Positions 26,647 to 35,080 of a stretch of 64,000 nucleotides of DNA are shown here, piece by piece. Numbering within the stretch: position 1 is the stretch's first letter; each line of letters begins with the position of its first letter. Source of the DNA: MED-G105 sp039814575 (GTDB lineage: Bacteria; Pseudomonadota; Alphaproteobacteria; Caulobacterales; Parvularculaceae); NCBI GenBank assembly GCA_039814575.1, contig JBCCAY010000003.1:62001-126000 (forward strand), read 5' to 3'. A program made the position numbers and the translations under genes. Below the pieces are notes generated by a model. That model ran no database searches, had not been told where the DNA came from, and was given only the letters and a program-made list of their open reading frames with translations.

Positions 26647-28149
26647 TCACGATGCGACTTTCCTAAACGTGGCGCCGTCACCGGATGTCGCGGTGCCTGC
26701 TTCGGCGTCGAACCGCCATTGCGTTCCGCCGGTCACATCGACGAACACCTCTTCGCTGATGGGCGTCAGATTAATCGAGAGCTCTCTTTGCCAATACCCG
26801 AAAAGGCCGCCGTCGCGGATTTCCAGCGTGATCGACGCCTCTGTCGGTGCGCCGTTTACTTCTAGAACGTACCGGCCGGCGAACGACTTGAGGGTCTCAT
26901 CGGAAAGCGCGATCGGCGTGATCTCCGGCCGAGGGTCTTTCGGCCACCCATAAAGCGCGCGGGCGCCATGCATAATCTCTCTATAAAGGGCTGTTCCATC
27001 GGCGCCATTGGTCATCACGACGAGGCCGTCGACCGTGTCGGTGAAAACAAAAAAATAACAATTATAGCCGTGGTTGCGCCCGCCATGGCGGATGCTGAGA
27101 CGCCCGTCTTGCTGGTGAACGCCGAGGCCGAGCCCGTAATTAAAGGGGAGATTGGTGTTTTGCGCTGTCGGTTTAAACGCTTCGCGAGCGATCGACGGGT
27201 CGAGGCCTGCGTCCGCGTCGCCGTTCGCAGCGCGCGTCATGGCGATCGCGAAACGGGCGTAGTCGCTCGCAGTTGTCCACAGGCCTGCGGCGGCGAGTTC
27301 GGGGTAGACATGCCAGCCGCCGTTGACGGGCGAACCGTCGCCCATATGCGCCCGCGCAACGTTTTCTTTGCGCCAGCGTTCCGAAAGCGGTTGTTCAAAC
27401 GTGCTGCGGGTCATCTGAAATGGCTTCAGAATAAGCGCGTCCATCAGCTCCGCGAAGTCGCGGCTCGAATGTTCTTCAATGAAGGCTTGCGCAATTGTGT
27501 AACCACCGCCGGAATAGGCGAACGCGCCGTCCGGGTTCGGCTCAAAGGTCACGGGCTCGGTGTTGACGCCGTCCGCGCCCTGGAGGACTTCAAGCGTTGT
27601 TGGTTTGTATACGTCGGTCGCGTAGCCAGGAAAGCCGGAAACTGTCGCACCGCTCGTATTGCTCAATAGCTTGCGCAAGGAGATCAGCTGCCCGCCCGGA
27701 TTAACCGCGGCGATGTCGAAGCCCTTAAAAAGCGGCGTGATGTCCGCATCGAGATCAATGCCCGCGTCTTTGGCGTAGGTCGCAACCCCCGCTGCTGCGA
27801 CGGCTTTTGAGAGAGAGGCGGCTTGGAAGAGCATGTCCGGCGCTGCGCCGTCGCCATACGCTTTCTCAGCAACAATATTCCCGTCACGGATCAGCGTCAT
27901 GGTGACATGGGGCGTATTGTAATGCGCCATGCGGTCGGCGAGGGTGTAGCGAAGGTTTTCGTCGTCGCTATAGACGACGCCCGGCAGCAGGTTTTGTTCA
28001 AGTTCGGAAAGGGCGTTGGAAGTCGACGTTGGGACGCCCTCTTCCGCAGCGGCTTCTGTTCTTCCTTGATCGGACCCTGACTGTCCGCAGGCGCACAGGA
28101 GAGCAGCGAATATCGCCGCCGCGGCGCTCATGCGGGCGGCCCGGCGCAT
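26647..28149 (-). CDS. Beta-lactamase-fold serine hydrolase, lipoprotein
   Basis: A 500-aa penicillin-binding-protein/class C beta-lactamase-like (S12) hydrolase. The N-terminus ends in LLCAC (Cys about 21), a lipoprotein signal, so it should be membrane-anchored outside the cytoplasm. Active-site motifs: SLSK (SxxK), YSGGGY in the YxN position, and HGGRNHG in the third-motif position. The C-terminal domain resembles the lipocalin-like tail of such esterases. Its start codon overlaps the yeaH stop, so it is in that operon. The substrate is unknown. Confidence 0.85.
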   Translation of the reverse strand: MRRAARMSAAAAIFAALLCACGQSGSDQGRTEAAAEEGVPTSTSNALSELEQNLLPGVVYSDDENLRYTLADRMAHYNTPHVTMTLIRDGNIVAEKAYGDGAAPDMLFQAASLSKAVAAAGVATYAKDAGIDLDADITPLFKGFDIAAVNPGGQLISLRKLLSNTSGATVSGFPGYATDVYKPTTLEVLQGADGVNTEPVTFEPNPDGAFAYSGGGYTIAQAFIEEHSSRDFAELMDALILKPFQMTRSTFEQPLSERWRKENVARAHMGDGSPVNGGWHVYPELAAAGLWTTASDYARFAIAMTRAANGDADAGLDPSIAREAFKPTAQNTNLPFNYGLGLGVHQQDGRLSIRHGGRNHGYNCYFFVFTDTVDGLVVMTNGADGTALYREIMHGARALYGWPKDPRPEITPIALSDETLKSFAGRYVLEVNGAPTEASITLEIRDGGLFGYWQRELSINLTPISEEVFVDVTGGTQWRFDAEAGTATSGDGATFRKVAS

Positions 28150-29471
28150 TAGGCCGCCTCCTTTTGTCCCTTGGCGAAAAGCTCGCGGAAGACGGGGAAG
28201 ATATCTTGCGGCCGGGCGATGCGCGTCTGCGCGAAATGCTCAAACGCCGGCGCGAACTGCCGGTAAGCGCGCCATAGCTCGGCGCCCGTCTCCGCGTCGG
28301 AGAAGACTTCCAGTTCCCGCTCGTCGAGGATTTCAATATAAGCGTAGTACTGAACGATCGGCATGACGTCGTCGCTTAAGAGCTCGACACACCGCTTTGC
28401 GTCGCCGCCTTGGGTGTAGCCGTCGGAGGCTTGCGCGACGTAAATGTTCCATTCGCCCGCCGGATAGCGATCTTGCTGAACTTCCAGCATTTTCTCAATC
28501 GCCGTCGACACGACCGTGCCGCCGGATTGGCGGGAATAGAAGAAGGTTTCTTCGTCCACTTCCTCGGCGTGGTGGGTGTGGCGGATAAAGACGACGTCGA
28601 CTTTTTCATAGCGCCGTTTCAAGAAAAGATAGAGCAGCATGTAAAAGCGCTTGGCGAGGTCTTTCTCGCGCTCGCCCATGGAGCCCGAGACGTCCATCAG
28701 GCAGAACATCACCGCCGCGGTCGTGTGCACCGGCGTTTGTTCGTAGGCGTTATAACGTACGTCAAGCGGATCGATATAAGGCGCCCAGCGGCGGCGCTTT
28801 TCCATCGCGTCGAGCTTTTCTAAGAGCGCGATTTTTTCCGCGACGTCCGCCTCGTCGGGTTCGGAATTGCGTTCCAGCTCAAATAGCCGCTCTTTCAGCT
28901 CGTTCATTTCCTTGGTGGACGGACGGCCGAGCGCCAGGCGTCGGCCATGGGCGTTGCGCATGGTGCGGACCAAATTGAGATTGGTCGGCGAGCCGGCGAC
29001 GGTGATGCCGGCGCGCTTATAGGCCATGGATTTGATTTCTTTGAGGGAGCGTTTGACGAGGTTCGGCAGCTCTAGGTCTTCAAAGAAGATGTCGAGGAAT
29101 TCGTCCTGGGTGAGGGTGAATTGGAACGCGTCCTCGCCGTCGCCGGAATCGCTTGCTTCTTTGCCGCGCCCGCGCCCGCCTTGCTTCGGCGGTTTTTTCA
29201 AGCGGTCGCCTTCTGAGAATTCTTTATTGCCGGGGTTCACCCAAGAGCGCTCGCCGGTTTCCGGGTCGAGGCGGAAGCGCGGCTCTTTGGTGGACTTTGT
29301 GGGGATCGAGATTTTCTCGCCCTTGTCGAGGTCTTTCAAGGAGCGATCGCGCAAGGATTTATTGACGGCGTCTTTGATTTGCGCCCGCGCCCGTTTCAGG
29401 AAGCGCTGTCGATTGCCGAGGGATTTGCCCTTGGGGTTCTTGCGGCGGTCTATGAAGTGGAAGGAGTTCAT
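28149..29471 (-). CDS. yeaH: DUF444/YeaH family protein (VWA-like)
   Basis: A 440-aa protein of the YeaH/YhbH family, the usual partner of PrkA kinase. The N-terminal third is highly charged and basic. A Gly/Lys-rich linker is at about 92-112, and the C-terminal von Willebrand A-like domain carries the metal-ion motif DVSGSMG at 260-266. In E. coli the homologue is encoded with the kinase YeaG and takes part in nitrogen-starvation responses. It sits between the small 113-aa gene (7 bp) and the serine hydrolase (1-base overlap). Confidence 0.95.
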   Translation of the reverse strand: MNSFHFIDRRKNPKGKSLGNRQRFLKRARAQIKDAVNKSLRDRSLKDLDKGEKISIPTKSTKEPRFRLDPETGERSWVNPGNKEFSEGDRLKKPPKQGGRGRGKEASDSGDGEDAFQFTLTQDEFLDIFFEDLELPNLVKRSLKEIKSMAYKRAGITVAGSPTNLNLVRTMRNAHGRRLALGRPSTKEMNELKERLFELERNSEPDEADVAEKIALLEKLDAMEKRRRWAPYIDPLDVRYNAYEQTPVHTTAAVMFCLMDVSGSMGEREKDLAKRFYMLLYLFLKRRYEKVDVVFIRHTHHAEEVDEETFFYSRQSGGTVVSTAIEKMLEVQQDRYPAGEWNIYVAQASDGYTQGGDAKRCVELLSDDVMPIVQYYAYIEILDERELEVFSDAETGAELWRAYRQFAPAFEHFAQTRIARPQDIFPVFRELFAKGQKEAA

Positions 29472-29478
29472 AGTTGCA

Positions 29479-29820
29479 CTATTTCTTATCCGCTTCGTAT
29501 TCTCGAATTTTTTTCACCCAAGATGAAGCCTTTTCCAGCGGGATCCCTAAGTCTAAGCTTACTTTTCGAGTGAGCCTATCGTTACTTTGGTAACCTTGAG
29601 GATAGGTTTCCTGAAGTGACGCTAGATGTCGGAGGCGCGCTTCGGGAAAATTCTCAAAGTACGCTCCCATTTCGGCAGGATTCATTGAGAAGTGCTCGCG
29701 TGCACTTTTTCTCAGACGCATTTCGTCAAGACCATTCGCCTCAAGACGCTTGCAAAACTGGTCTTGAGTTTCGCCAGGCGTTGGCTGAGGAATATCGGAA
29801 TTTGCCAAGGTCATTCTCAT
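29479..29820 (-). CDS. Small hypothetical protein in prkA-yeaH gap
   Basis: A 113-aa soluble, charged and mostly helical protein ending EKASSWVKKIREYEADKK. No signal or membrane segment and no family recognised. It ends 7 bp before yeaH, which argues for a real operon gene. Two ATGs are possible (29820 and 29814), neither with a strong ribosome binding site. A composite repeat lies immediately upstream, so it may have arrived together with the GIY-YIG gene. Confidence 0.5.
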   Translation of the reverse strand: MRMTLANSDIPQPTPGETQDQFCKRLEANGLDEMRLRKSAREHFSMNPAEMGAYFENFPEARLRHLASLQETYPQGYQSNDRLTRKVSLDLGIPLEKASSWVKKIREYEADKK

Positions 29821-29832
29821 TTGTTTTTGTCC

Positions 29833-29944
29833 GTCATCCAGAGGAGCGGTCGTCAGACCGCGTCTCGAAGGATGGCCCGGGGCGATTTATTTTTCCGTCT
29901 CCATCCTTCGAGACGGCCGCGGTGCGGCCTCCTCAGGATGAGGG
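29833..29944. repeat. Composite inverted repeat, copy A
   Basis: Left half: CATCCAGAGGAGC, a variable hairpin, then GTCTCGAAGGATGG. Right half: CCATCCTTCGAGAC, a variable hairpin, then CTCCTCAGGATGAGG. The halves are inverted relative to each other, and each also holds a small internal stem. Similar palindromic intergenic repeats are common in alphaproteobacterial genomes. It overlaps the last codons of the GIY-YIG gene. Confidence 0.75.
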
Positions 29945-30247
29945 GGTGGGGGCTTGGCTTCGGCTCGCGAGCGATGGTAGTTTTTCGTCGGTGCCCGCAA
30001 TTAACGCCTTCTTCTTCGCGCGGCTCCATCCTTTGATCTGTCGTTCTCTGGCGACCATGTCATCATAACGACTAAAATACTCATTCCAAACAAGCTCAAC
30101 CGGTCGACGCTGAAATGTATAGGCGTTGCGATAAACGCCAAGATTGTGTTCTGAAACGCGTGTCTCGACGTCCGTGCCGCGGTGGCTGCCGATATAGAAA
30201 CTCCCATCGGCGCACTGAAGCATATAGACGAAGCCGACGGTTTCCAT
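29933..30247 (-). CDS. GIY-YIG domain protein
   Basis: A 104-aa single-domain GIY-YIG protein (UPF0213/YhbQ-like). The motif reads FVYMLQCADGSFYIGSH, followed by the conserved Arg region (TRVSEHNLG), YTFQRRPVELVW and the late Glu in MVARERQIKGWSRAKK. The biological role of these small standalone domains is largely undetermined. The ATG at 30247 is preferred (AGAAGAG upstream) over a GTG 21 bases earlier that lies in the repeat. It is bracketed by two repeat copies, which suggests insertion as a small cassette between prkA and yeaH. Confidence 0.85.
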   Translation of the reverse strand: METVGFVYMLQCADGSFYIGSHRGTDVETRVSEHNLGVYRNAYTFQRRPVELVWNEYFSRYDDMVARERQIKGWSRAKKKALIAGTDEKLPSLASRSQAPTPSS

Positions 30248-30267
30248 ATTCTCTTCTTGTTCCTCCA

Positions 30268-30383
30268 CCTCATCCTGAGGAGCGATCCCTTAGGATCGCG
30301 TCTCGAAGGATGGCCAGGGGTCATATTCTTTCCGTCTCCATCCTTCGAGACGCAAAGCTGACGCTTTGCTCCTCAGGATGAGG
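30268..30383. repeat. Composite inverted repeat, copy B
   Basis: The same architecture as the copy near 29.9 kb: CCTCATCCTGAGGAGC, an internal GCGATCC/GGATCGC stem, GTCTCGAAGGATGG; then, about 20 bp on, the inverted half CCATCCTTCGAGACGC ending CTCCTCAGGATGAGG. It sits between the GIY-YIG gene and prkA. The internal variable stems differ from copies A and C, which would fit compensatory change that preserves structure. Confidence 0.8.
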
Positions 30384-30409
30384 GTGGGGTGCGCGGCCTA
30401 GACGACAGA

Positions 30410-32359
30410 CTACCCCGCCTTATTCACCCGCATATACCACTCGACCAAGCGGCGAACCTGCCGCGCGGTGTAGCCTCGATCGACCATGCGCGAGACGAAG
30501 TCTTCGTGCTTCTTCTCGGTGTCGCTATCTTTTTTGCTGTCAAACGAGATAACCGGCAACAGGTCTTCGACCTGGGAGAACATGCGCTTCTCGATGACGT
30601 TGCGCAATTTCTCGTAAGAGGTCCAACGCGGGTTCTTGCCCTCATTGGCCGCGCGCGCCCGAAGCGCGAATTTCACGACCTCGTTGCGGAAATCCTTCGG
30701 ATTGGCGATGCCCGCCGGCTTTTCGATCTTTGAAAGCTCCGCGTCGAGCGTCGCCCGGTCGAGGAGCTGGCCCGTGTCCGGATCTTTGAAGTCTTGGTCT
30801 TCAATCCACGCGTCCGCATAGGCGATGTAGCGGTCGAAGAGGTTTTGGCCGTACTCGGCGTAGCTCTCCAGATAAGCTTTCTGGATCTCCTTGCCGATGA
30901 ATTCCGCATAGCGCGAAGACAGCTCCGACTTTATGAAGTCGAGATATTTCTTCTCAACCTCTTCAGGGAATTGTTCGCGCTTAATCGCCGTTTCCAGAAC
31001 GTACATCATGTGCACAGGGTCGGCGGCGACTTCGCTCGTGTCGAAGTTGAAGGTCTCGGAGAGAACTTTGTAGGCGAAACGCGTGGAGATGCCGTCCATG
31101 CCTTCGTCGACGCCGGCCGCGTCCTTGTATTCCTGCAAGGTCTTCGCTTTGGGGTCGGTGTCTTTCAAGCGTTCGCCGTCATAGACGCGCAGCTTGGAAA
31201 AGAGGTTCGAATTCTCGTGCTCGCGTAACCGCGTCAACACGGAGAACCGCGCCAGAAGATCAAGCGTGTTCGGCGCGCAGGCCGCGTCGGACAATTCCGA
31301 ACTCGCCAGCAGTTTCTCATAGATCTGGCGTTCGTCGGTGACCCGCAAGCTATAGGGCACTTTGATGACGCTGATCCGGTCAAGGAACGCTTCATTATTC
31401 TTATTATTGCGGAATTGCTGCCATTCGCTTTCATTCGAGTGGGCGAGAATGGTGCCTTGGAACGGGATGGGGCCTAAGGCTTCCGTACCCACATAATTGC
31501 CTTCCTGCGTCGCCGTTAACAGCGGGTGCAAGACTTTAATCGGCGCTTTGAACATCTCCACGAACTCAAGCAGGCCCTGGTTCGCCCGGCAAAGCCCGCC
31601 GGAATAGGAGTAAGCGTCCGTGTCGTCTTGGCTGAAATGCTCCAGCTTGCGGATGTCCACCTTGCCGACGAGAGCTGAAATGTCTTGATTGTTCTCGTCA
31701 CCTGGCTCGGTCTTGGCGATGCCGATCTGGCGCAGCTTCGATGGGAAGAGGCGCACCACTTCAAACTTCGAAATATCGCCGCCGAATTCATCAAGGCGTT
31801 TCACGGCCCATGGGCTCATCATCGCGGTAAGCCGGCGCTTCTCGATGCCGTACTTCTCGTCGAGTAAGTCTTTCAGGTCATCCGATTGGAAGAGGCCGAG
31901 CGGGCTTTCGAAGACCGGCGAAATCTCCTTGCCTGCTTTCAAGACATAAATCGGGTGGGTCTCCATCAGGTCTTTCAGACATTCAGCGAGCGAAGACTTG
32001 CCGCCGCCAACGGGCCCGAGGAGGTAGAGGATCTGGCGCTTCTCTTCGAGACCTTGGCCGGCGTGGCGGAAGTAAGAGACGATCCGCTCGATCGTGTCTT
32101 CCATGCCGAAGAACCCGTCAAAGGCCTTATATCGACGGATCGTCCGGTTAAAGAAGATCCGCGAGAGGCGCGGGTCTTGCGACGTATCGAACATCTCCGG
32201 CTCGCCGATGGCTTCGACCATCCGCTCTGCGGGCGATGCGTAAAGCATCGGCTCGTCCCGCGCCGCTAGGAGGTAGTCCCGCAAAGACATCGCTTCTTGC
32301 TTCGCCTTCGCATAACTCTCCGTAAAGAGATCAAATACGTCAAAGTTTTCGCCGCTCAT
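30410..32359 (-). CDS. prkA: PrkA/YeaG family serine protein kinase
   Basis: A 649-aa AAA-type protein with a C-terminal kinase-related domain, as in E. coli YeaG and Bacillus PrkA. Walker A is GPVGGGKS (115-122). Other conserved blocks are IFFNRTIRRYKAFDGFFGMED, GLLEFVEMFKAPIKVLHPLLTATQEG and AHSNESEW (family AAA core). It is first in the minus-strand cluster leading to yeaH and spoVR. The 5' leader region contains a long hairpin at 32544-32580. Known roles are in stress and starvation signalling; the target here is unknown. Confidence 0.96.
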   Translation of the reverse strand: MSGENFDVFDLFTESYAKAKQEAMSLRDYLLAARDEPMLYASPAERMVEAIGEPEMFDTSQDPRLSRIFFNRTIRRYKAFDGFFGMEDTIERIVSYFRHAGQGLEEKRQILYLLGPVGGGKSSLAECLKDLMETHPIYVLKAGKEISPVFESPLGLFQSDDLKDLLDEKYGIEKRRLTAMMSPWAVKRLDEFGGDISKFEVVRLFPSKLRQIGIAKTEPGDENNQDISALVGKVDIRKLEHFSQDDTDAYSYSGGLCRANQGLLEFVEMFKAPIKVLHPLLTATQEGNYVGTEALGPIPFQGTILAHSNESEWQQFRNNKNNEAFLDRISVIKVPYSLRVTDERQIYEKLLASSELSDAACAPNTLDLLARFSVLTRLREHENSNLFSKLRVYDGERLKDTDPKAKTLQEYKDAAGVDEGMDGISTRFAYKVLSETFNFDTSEVAADPVHMMYVLETAIKREQFPEEVEKKYLDFIKSELSSRYAEFIGKEIQKAYLESYAEYGQNLFDRYIAYADAWIEDQDFKDPDTGQLLDRATLDAELSKIEKPAGIANPKDFRNEVVKFALRARAANEGKNPRWTSYEKLRNVIEKRMFSQVEDLLPVISFDSKKDSDTEKKHEDFVSRMVDRGYTARQVRRLVEWYMRVNKAG

Positions 32360-32930
32360 GATACGCTCGCTCTTGCCCGCTGTGCCTGAATGCCTGTTTC
32401 GGTATGGTTGTTTCGCTAAATCCGTTCGTCGTCGTCTCGTCCTGTCTCGTCGCTCTTACTCGCCGATCTTAATTGCAAGTGTTTTCTTAGGGTTTATCAA
32501 AGCGCAGCCGCGCGCCCTTAGGAAGTCTCGGCGATCGTTTGTTGTCCCCAACAGGGCGTTCGCCCTGTCTTTTGGGGGACAAAAAAGGCGAGCGCCAGCA
32601 TCGGCCCCCGCCCATTTAATTCCGTTGTGCGCCATTCTAAGGGGCGCTCTTGCGTAGGATCGACTACGCGCTGCACGATTGATGTGGGGTGTTCTCGCCT
32701 TGGGGCAAGTCCCTTCCCTCGTCACATCGGCATGCTTTGCGCGCACTTTAACGGTCCTTCCGTTGTGTTCGATCAATGCCGGCGAAAAATTTTGTCCGCT
32801 CGCCTAGGCGTCTGATTTATCTTGCATCTTTGTCCGTTTTCGTTCGTTTCGGCGTTCGATGCGATCATCGTGAAACAAGGTTAACGCCCCACGCTTTAAG
32901 AATTCGTCACTTCGCACAATCGTTAAAATC

Positions 32931-33056
32931 ATGCGCGTGTTTGGAGCATGTAACAAGAATACGGCGAAGTTTCGGCTGTGGTTTGCGTTCCGCTGCGTGC
33001 GGCGCATCAATTTATTGTTACGGATGAGGGGGTTGGCGTTGGCGCGCGTTCATTAA
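32931..33056 (+). CDS. Possible 41-aa basic small ORF
   Basis: ATG-to-TAA frame of 41 codons encoding a basic peptide starting MRVFGACNKNTAKFRLWF and ending RMRGLALARVH. It ends 55 bp before an intrinsic terminator that has no other + strand gene to serve. Against it: no ribosome binding site is visible and no family is recognised. It may equally be a chance frame within a non-coding RNA. Confidence 0.2.
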   Translation: MRVFGACNKNTAKFRLWFAFRCVRRINLLLRMRGLALARVH

Positions 33057-33111
33057 GGCGTTCAGGGGGCCATGTTCACCGCCTGCCCGTGCGGGAGCGC
33101 CGCGACAATTC

Positions 33112-33144
33112 GGCCGCCGAACGGTGGGTTCGGCGGCCATTTTT
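33112..33144 (+). terminator. Strong intrinsic terminator with no assigned gene
   Basis: A perfect 11-bp GC-rich stem, GGCCGCCGAAC/GTTCGGCGGCC, with a 5-nt loop, followed by ATTTTT and more T residues on the + strand. The nearest genes on both sides are on the minus strand, so this terminator implies a + strand transcript arising within the 830-bp gap. On the minus strand (downstream of metY) the stem lacks a T tract. Confidence 0.75.
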
Positions 33145-33189
33145 GAGTTTTATTTCGCGCGGTTTCGCCGAAGCTGTTCAAACAGCGGC

Positions 33190-34482
33190 TTAAATAGTGG
33201 AGAGCGCGGCGTCGAGATCGGCGATCAGATCGTCGGCCGTTTCAAGCCCGATCGATAAGCGCACCACGTCCGGCCCTGCGCCGGCGGCTTCTTTTTGTTC
33301 GTCGGAAAGCTGGCGGTGGGTGGTGGAGGCTGGGTGAATGATGAGGCTTTTCGCGTCGCCCACATTGGCGAGGTGGCTGAAGAGCTGCACGCCGCCGACG
33401 ACCTTAACGCCCGCTTCATAACCGCCTTTCAGTCCGAAGGTGAAAACCGCGCCGGCGCCCTTCGGCGCATATTTCTTGGCGAGCGGCGCCGACTTGTCGC
33501 CTTCGAGGCCAGCATAAGACACCCAAGCGACTTTATCGTGGGATTGAAGATAGGCTGCGATTTTCATCGCGTTCTCGCAATGGCGGTCCATCCGTAGGGA
33601 GAGGGTTTCAACGCCTTGCAAAATCATGAATGCGTTGAAGGGCGATATGGCGGGGCCAAGGGCGCGCAAACCCAAAACCCGGCAAGCGATCGCGAAAGCG
33701 ATCGGCCCGAAGGTCGGCGCGAACTCAATGCCATGATAATCGACGTTCGGCTCGACGAGGTGCTTATAGCGTGGGTCCGAGCCCCAATCGAAATTGCCGC
33801 CGTCAACGATGATCCCGCCCATCGACGTGCCATGGCCGCCGAGGAATTTTGTAAGGGAGTGGACGACGATATTGGCGCCATGCTCGATCGGCCGGCAGAG
33901 ATAGGGCGAGGCGAGGGTGTTGTCGACGACGAGCGGCACTTTCGCCTCTTTGGCGACAGCGGCGATCGCTGCGATGTCGGTGATCGCGCCGGCGGGGTTT
34001 GCGAAACTCTCGATAAAGATCGCTTTTGTTTTGTCGGTGATCGCCGCGCGGAAACTCTCCGGATTGTCAGCGTCGGCCCAGCTCACTTCCCAGCCGAAGC
34101 GCTTAAAAGCGTGGTCGAATTGATTGACCGAGCCGCCATAAAGCTGGCGCGCGGCGACGTAATGATCGCCAGGCTCTAGAAGGGTGTGCAGCACGATCAG
34201 CTGCGCGGCGTGCCCCGATGCGACGGCGAGCGCCGCCGTGCCGCCTTCAAGCGCCGCGACCCGCCGTTCGAGGACATCCGTCGTCGGGTTCATGATGCGC
34301 GTATAGACATTGCCGAACTCTTCGAGGTTGAAGAGCCGCGCGGCCTGATCGACATCGTCGAAGACATAGCTGGTGGTTTGATAGATGGGCGTCGCCCGCG
34401 CTTTTGTGGTGGGGTCCGGCGCCGCGCCGGCGTGCAGAGCGTTCGTGTCAAAGCCGTAGTGCGGAGCGGTGTCTTCAGTCAT
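33190..34482 (-). CDS. metY: O-acetylhomoserine sulfhydrylase (aminocarboxypropyltransferase)
   Basis: PLP enzyme of the Cys/Met metabolism family that makes homocysteine from O-acetylhomoserine and sulfide. It has the family start FDTNALHAGAAPDPTTKARATPIYQTTSY, YTRIMNPT, the PLP Lys212 in VHSLTKFLGGHGTS, and a C-terminal HPASTTHRQLSDEQ. Starting at 34482 (AGGA about 9 bases upstream) gives 430 aa, the normal length; the longer frame to 34557 reads through leader sequence. The transcript begins in a leader rich in secondary structure. Confidence 0.94.
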   Translation of the reverse strand: MTEDTAPHYGFDTNALHAGAAPDPTTKARATPIYQTTSYVFDDVDQAARLFNLEEFGNVYTRIMNPTTDVLERRVAALEGGTAALAVASGHAAQLIVLHTLLEPGDHYVAARQLYGGSVNQFDHAFKRFGWEVSWADADNPESFRAAITDKTKAIFIESFANPAGAITDIAAIAAVAKEAKVPLVVDNTLASPYLCRPIEHGANIVVHSLTKFLGGHGTSMGGIIVDGGNFDWGSDPRYKHLVEPNVDYHGIEFAPTFGPIAFAIACRVLGLRALGPAISPFNAFMILQGVETLSLRMDRHCENAMKIAAYLQSHDKVAWVSYAGLEGDKSAPLAKKYAPKGAGAVFTFGLKGGYEAGVKVVGGVQLFSHLANVGDAKSLIIHPASTTHRQLSDEQKEAAGAGPDVVRLSIGLETADDLIADLDAALSTI

Positions 34483-34483
34483 C

Positions 34484-34555
34484 GGAGGGTCCTTTTGGCG
34501 ATTTTGATCTTGGATAAGTACCTTATCAGATCGCAACCTTGGCATCGAGCCCTCC
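34484..34555 (-). promoter_or_regulatory. Structured metY leader
   Basis: On the transcript strand, GGAGGG (34550-34555) can pair with CCCTCC (34484-34489), which lies between the AGGA ribosome binding site and the ATG of metY. Inside, GATCT-GATAAG-GTA-CTTATC-CA-AGATC forms a second stable hairpin. Such a nested arrangement could control translation. It does not match the SAM-II, SAM-V or SAM/SAH riboswitch patterns as I know them, so the call is only a possible regulatory leader. Confidence 0.4.
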
Positions 34556-34579
34556 AACGGTTGAGGAGCGATTTATAAC

Positions 34580-34609
34580 CCAGTCAATAGTATTAGAACG
34601 ATTGACTGG
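34580..34609. promoter_or_regulatory. Inverted repeat upstream of metY
   Basis: CCAGTCAAT at 34580-34588 and ATTGACTGG at 34601-34609 form a perfect 9-bp inverted repeat with a 12-bp centre, near where the metY promoter is expected. It could be an operator for a dimeric regulator of methionine genes. Assignment to a particular regulator is not possible. Confidence 0.4.
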
Positions 34610-34735
34610 CGCTTATAGTGTAGTGCTTCCGCGCGCCAACGTATTGTACCTCTATCCAACGGCCTTCAAGGCTGGCTAGTATTCGAAACAAGCTGTGCCG
34701 AAAATGCATTCGGCGCCTGAAAACTTAAGCGCATA

Positions 34736-35080
34736 CTATCGTATTCGTAGACTAATCAAAACCGGATTGTTAAACGTACACTCAGTGGTGCTAAAATAGG
34801 CGTTCACCTCTTTGTTCGCCGTTTGGGCTGTTAAAAGCATGCTCAAAAAACCTTGCCCCAAGGCGTGACTTGTCGGATCGAAACTAAACCGCGCCCAAGA
34901 CGTCGAGGAGCATCCCGCCGGATTCGCCAAGCCTGAATCAAAATTAACATAGCAAACGTCTGAGCCTTCAGTACATCCAAGCGTGCCGACCTTCGTCCAA
35001 CCTGTGTTAGATTGGGCTGAGGCTGAGCCGACAGCAGCAACACAACTAGTAAGAACCAAAGCAAATATCTTACGGCGCAT
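34736..35080 (-). CDS. Small exported protein
   Basis: A 114-aa protein with a clear signal peptide (MRRKIFALVLTSCVAAVGSASA, cleavage near 22). The mature domain has three further Cys-containing blocks (GTLGCTEGSDVCYVNF, PAGCSSTSWARFSF, TTECTFNNP) and a hydrophobic helix with AQTANKEVNAYF. Small exported domains of this pattern occur in marine gammaproteobacteria, but I cannot name the family. The gene is lower in GC than its neighbours and adjoins an insertion sequence, which suggests acquisition. Confidence 0.6.
   Translation of the reverse strand: MRRKIFALVLTSCVAAVGSASAQSNTGWTKVGTLGCTEGSDVCYVNFDSGLANPAGCSSTSWARFSFDPTSHALGQGFLSMLLTAQTANKEVNAYFSTTECTFNNPVLISLRIR

Larger units (their letters stand above)
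32360..33189. other. 830-bp gene-poor region between prkA and metY
   Basis: No recognised gene. On the prkA side a 37-nt hairpin (32544-32580) has an inner stem ACAGGGCG/CGCCCTGT inside an outer GTCCCCA/TGGGGGAC; it would be in the prkA leader. Other items are a hairpin GCGTAG/CTACGC near 32651-32668, a block with GATGTG/CACATC pairing at about 32681-32728, a possible 41-codon ORF and a strong + strand terminator (both listed separately). It is large for so compact a genome and may encode a small RNA. Confidence 0.5.

Noticed and set aside
32670..32790. Possible 6S-like RNA on the + strand (GGGTGTTCTCGCC, then GGGGCAAGTCCC)
   Set aside because: The words recall 6S RNA, but I could not close the long terminal stem and the usual zapA or fau neighbours are absent. 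A covariance search (RF00013) would decide.
34483..34620. SAM-II riboswitch upstream of metY
   Set aside because: The conserved SAM-II pseudoknot words were not found on the transcript strand; only generic pairing is present.
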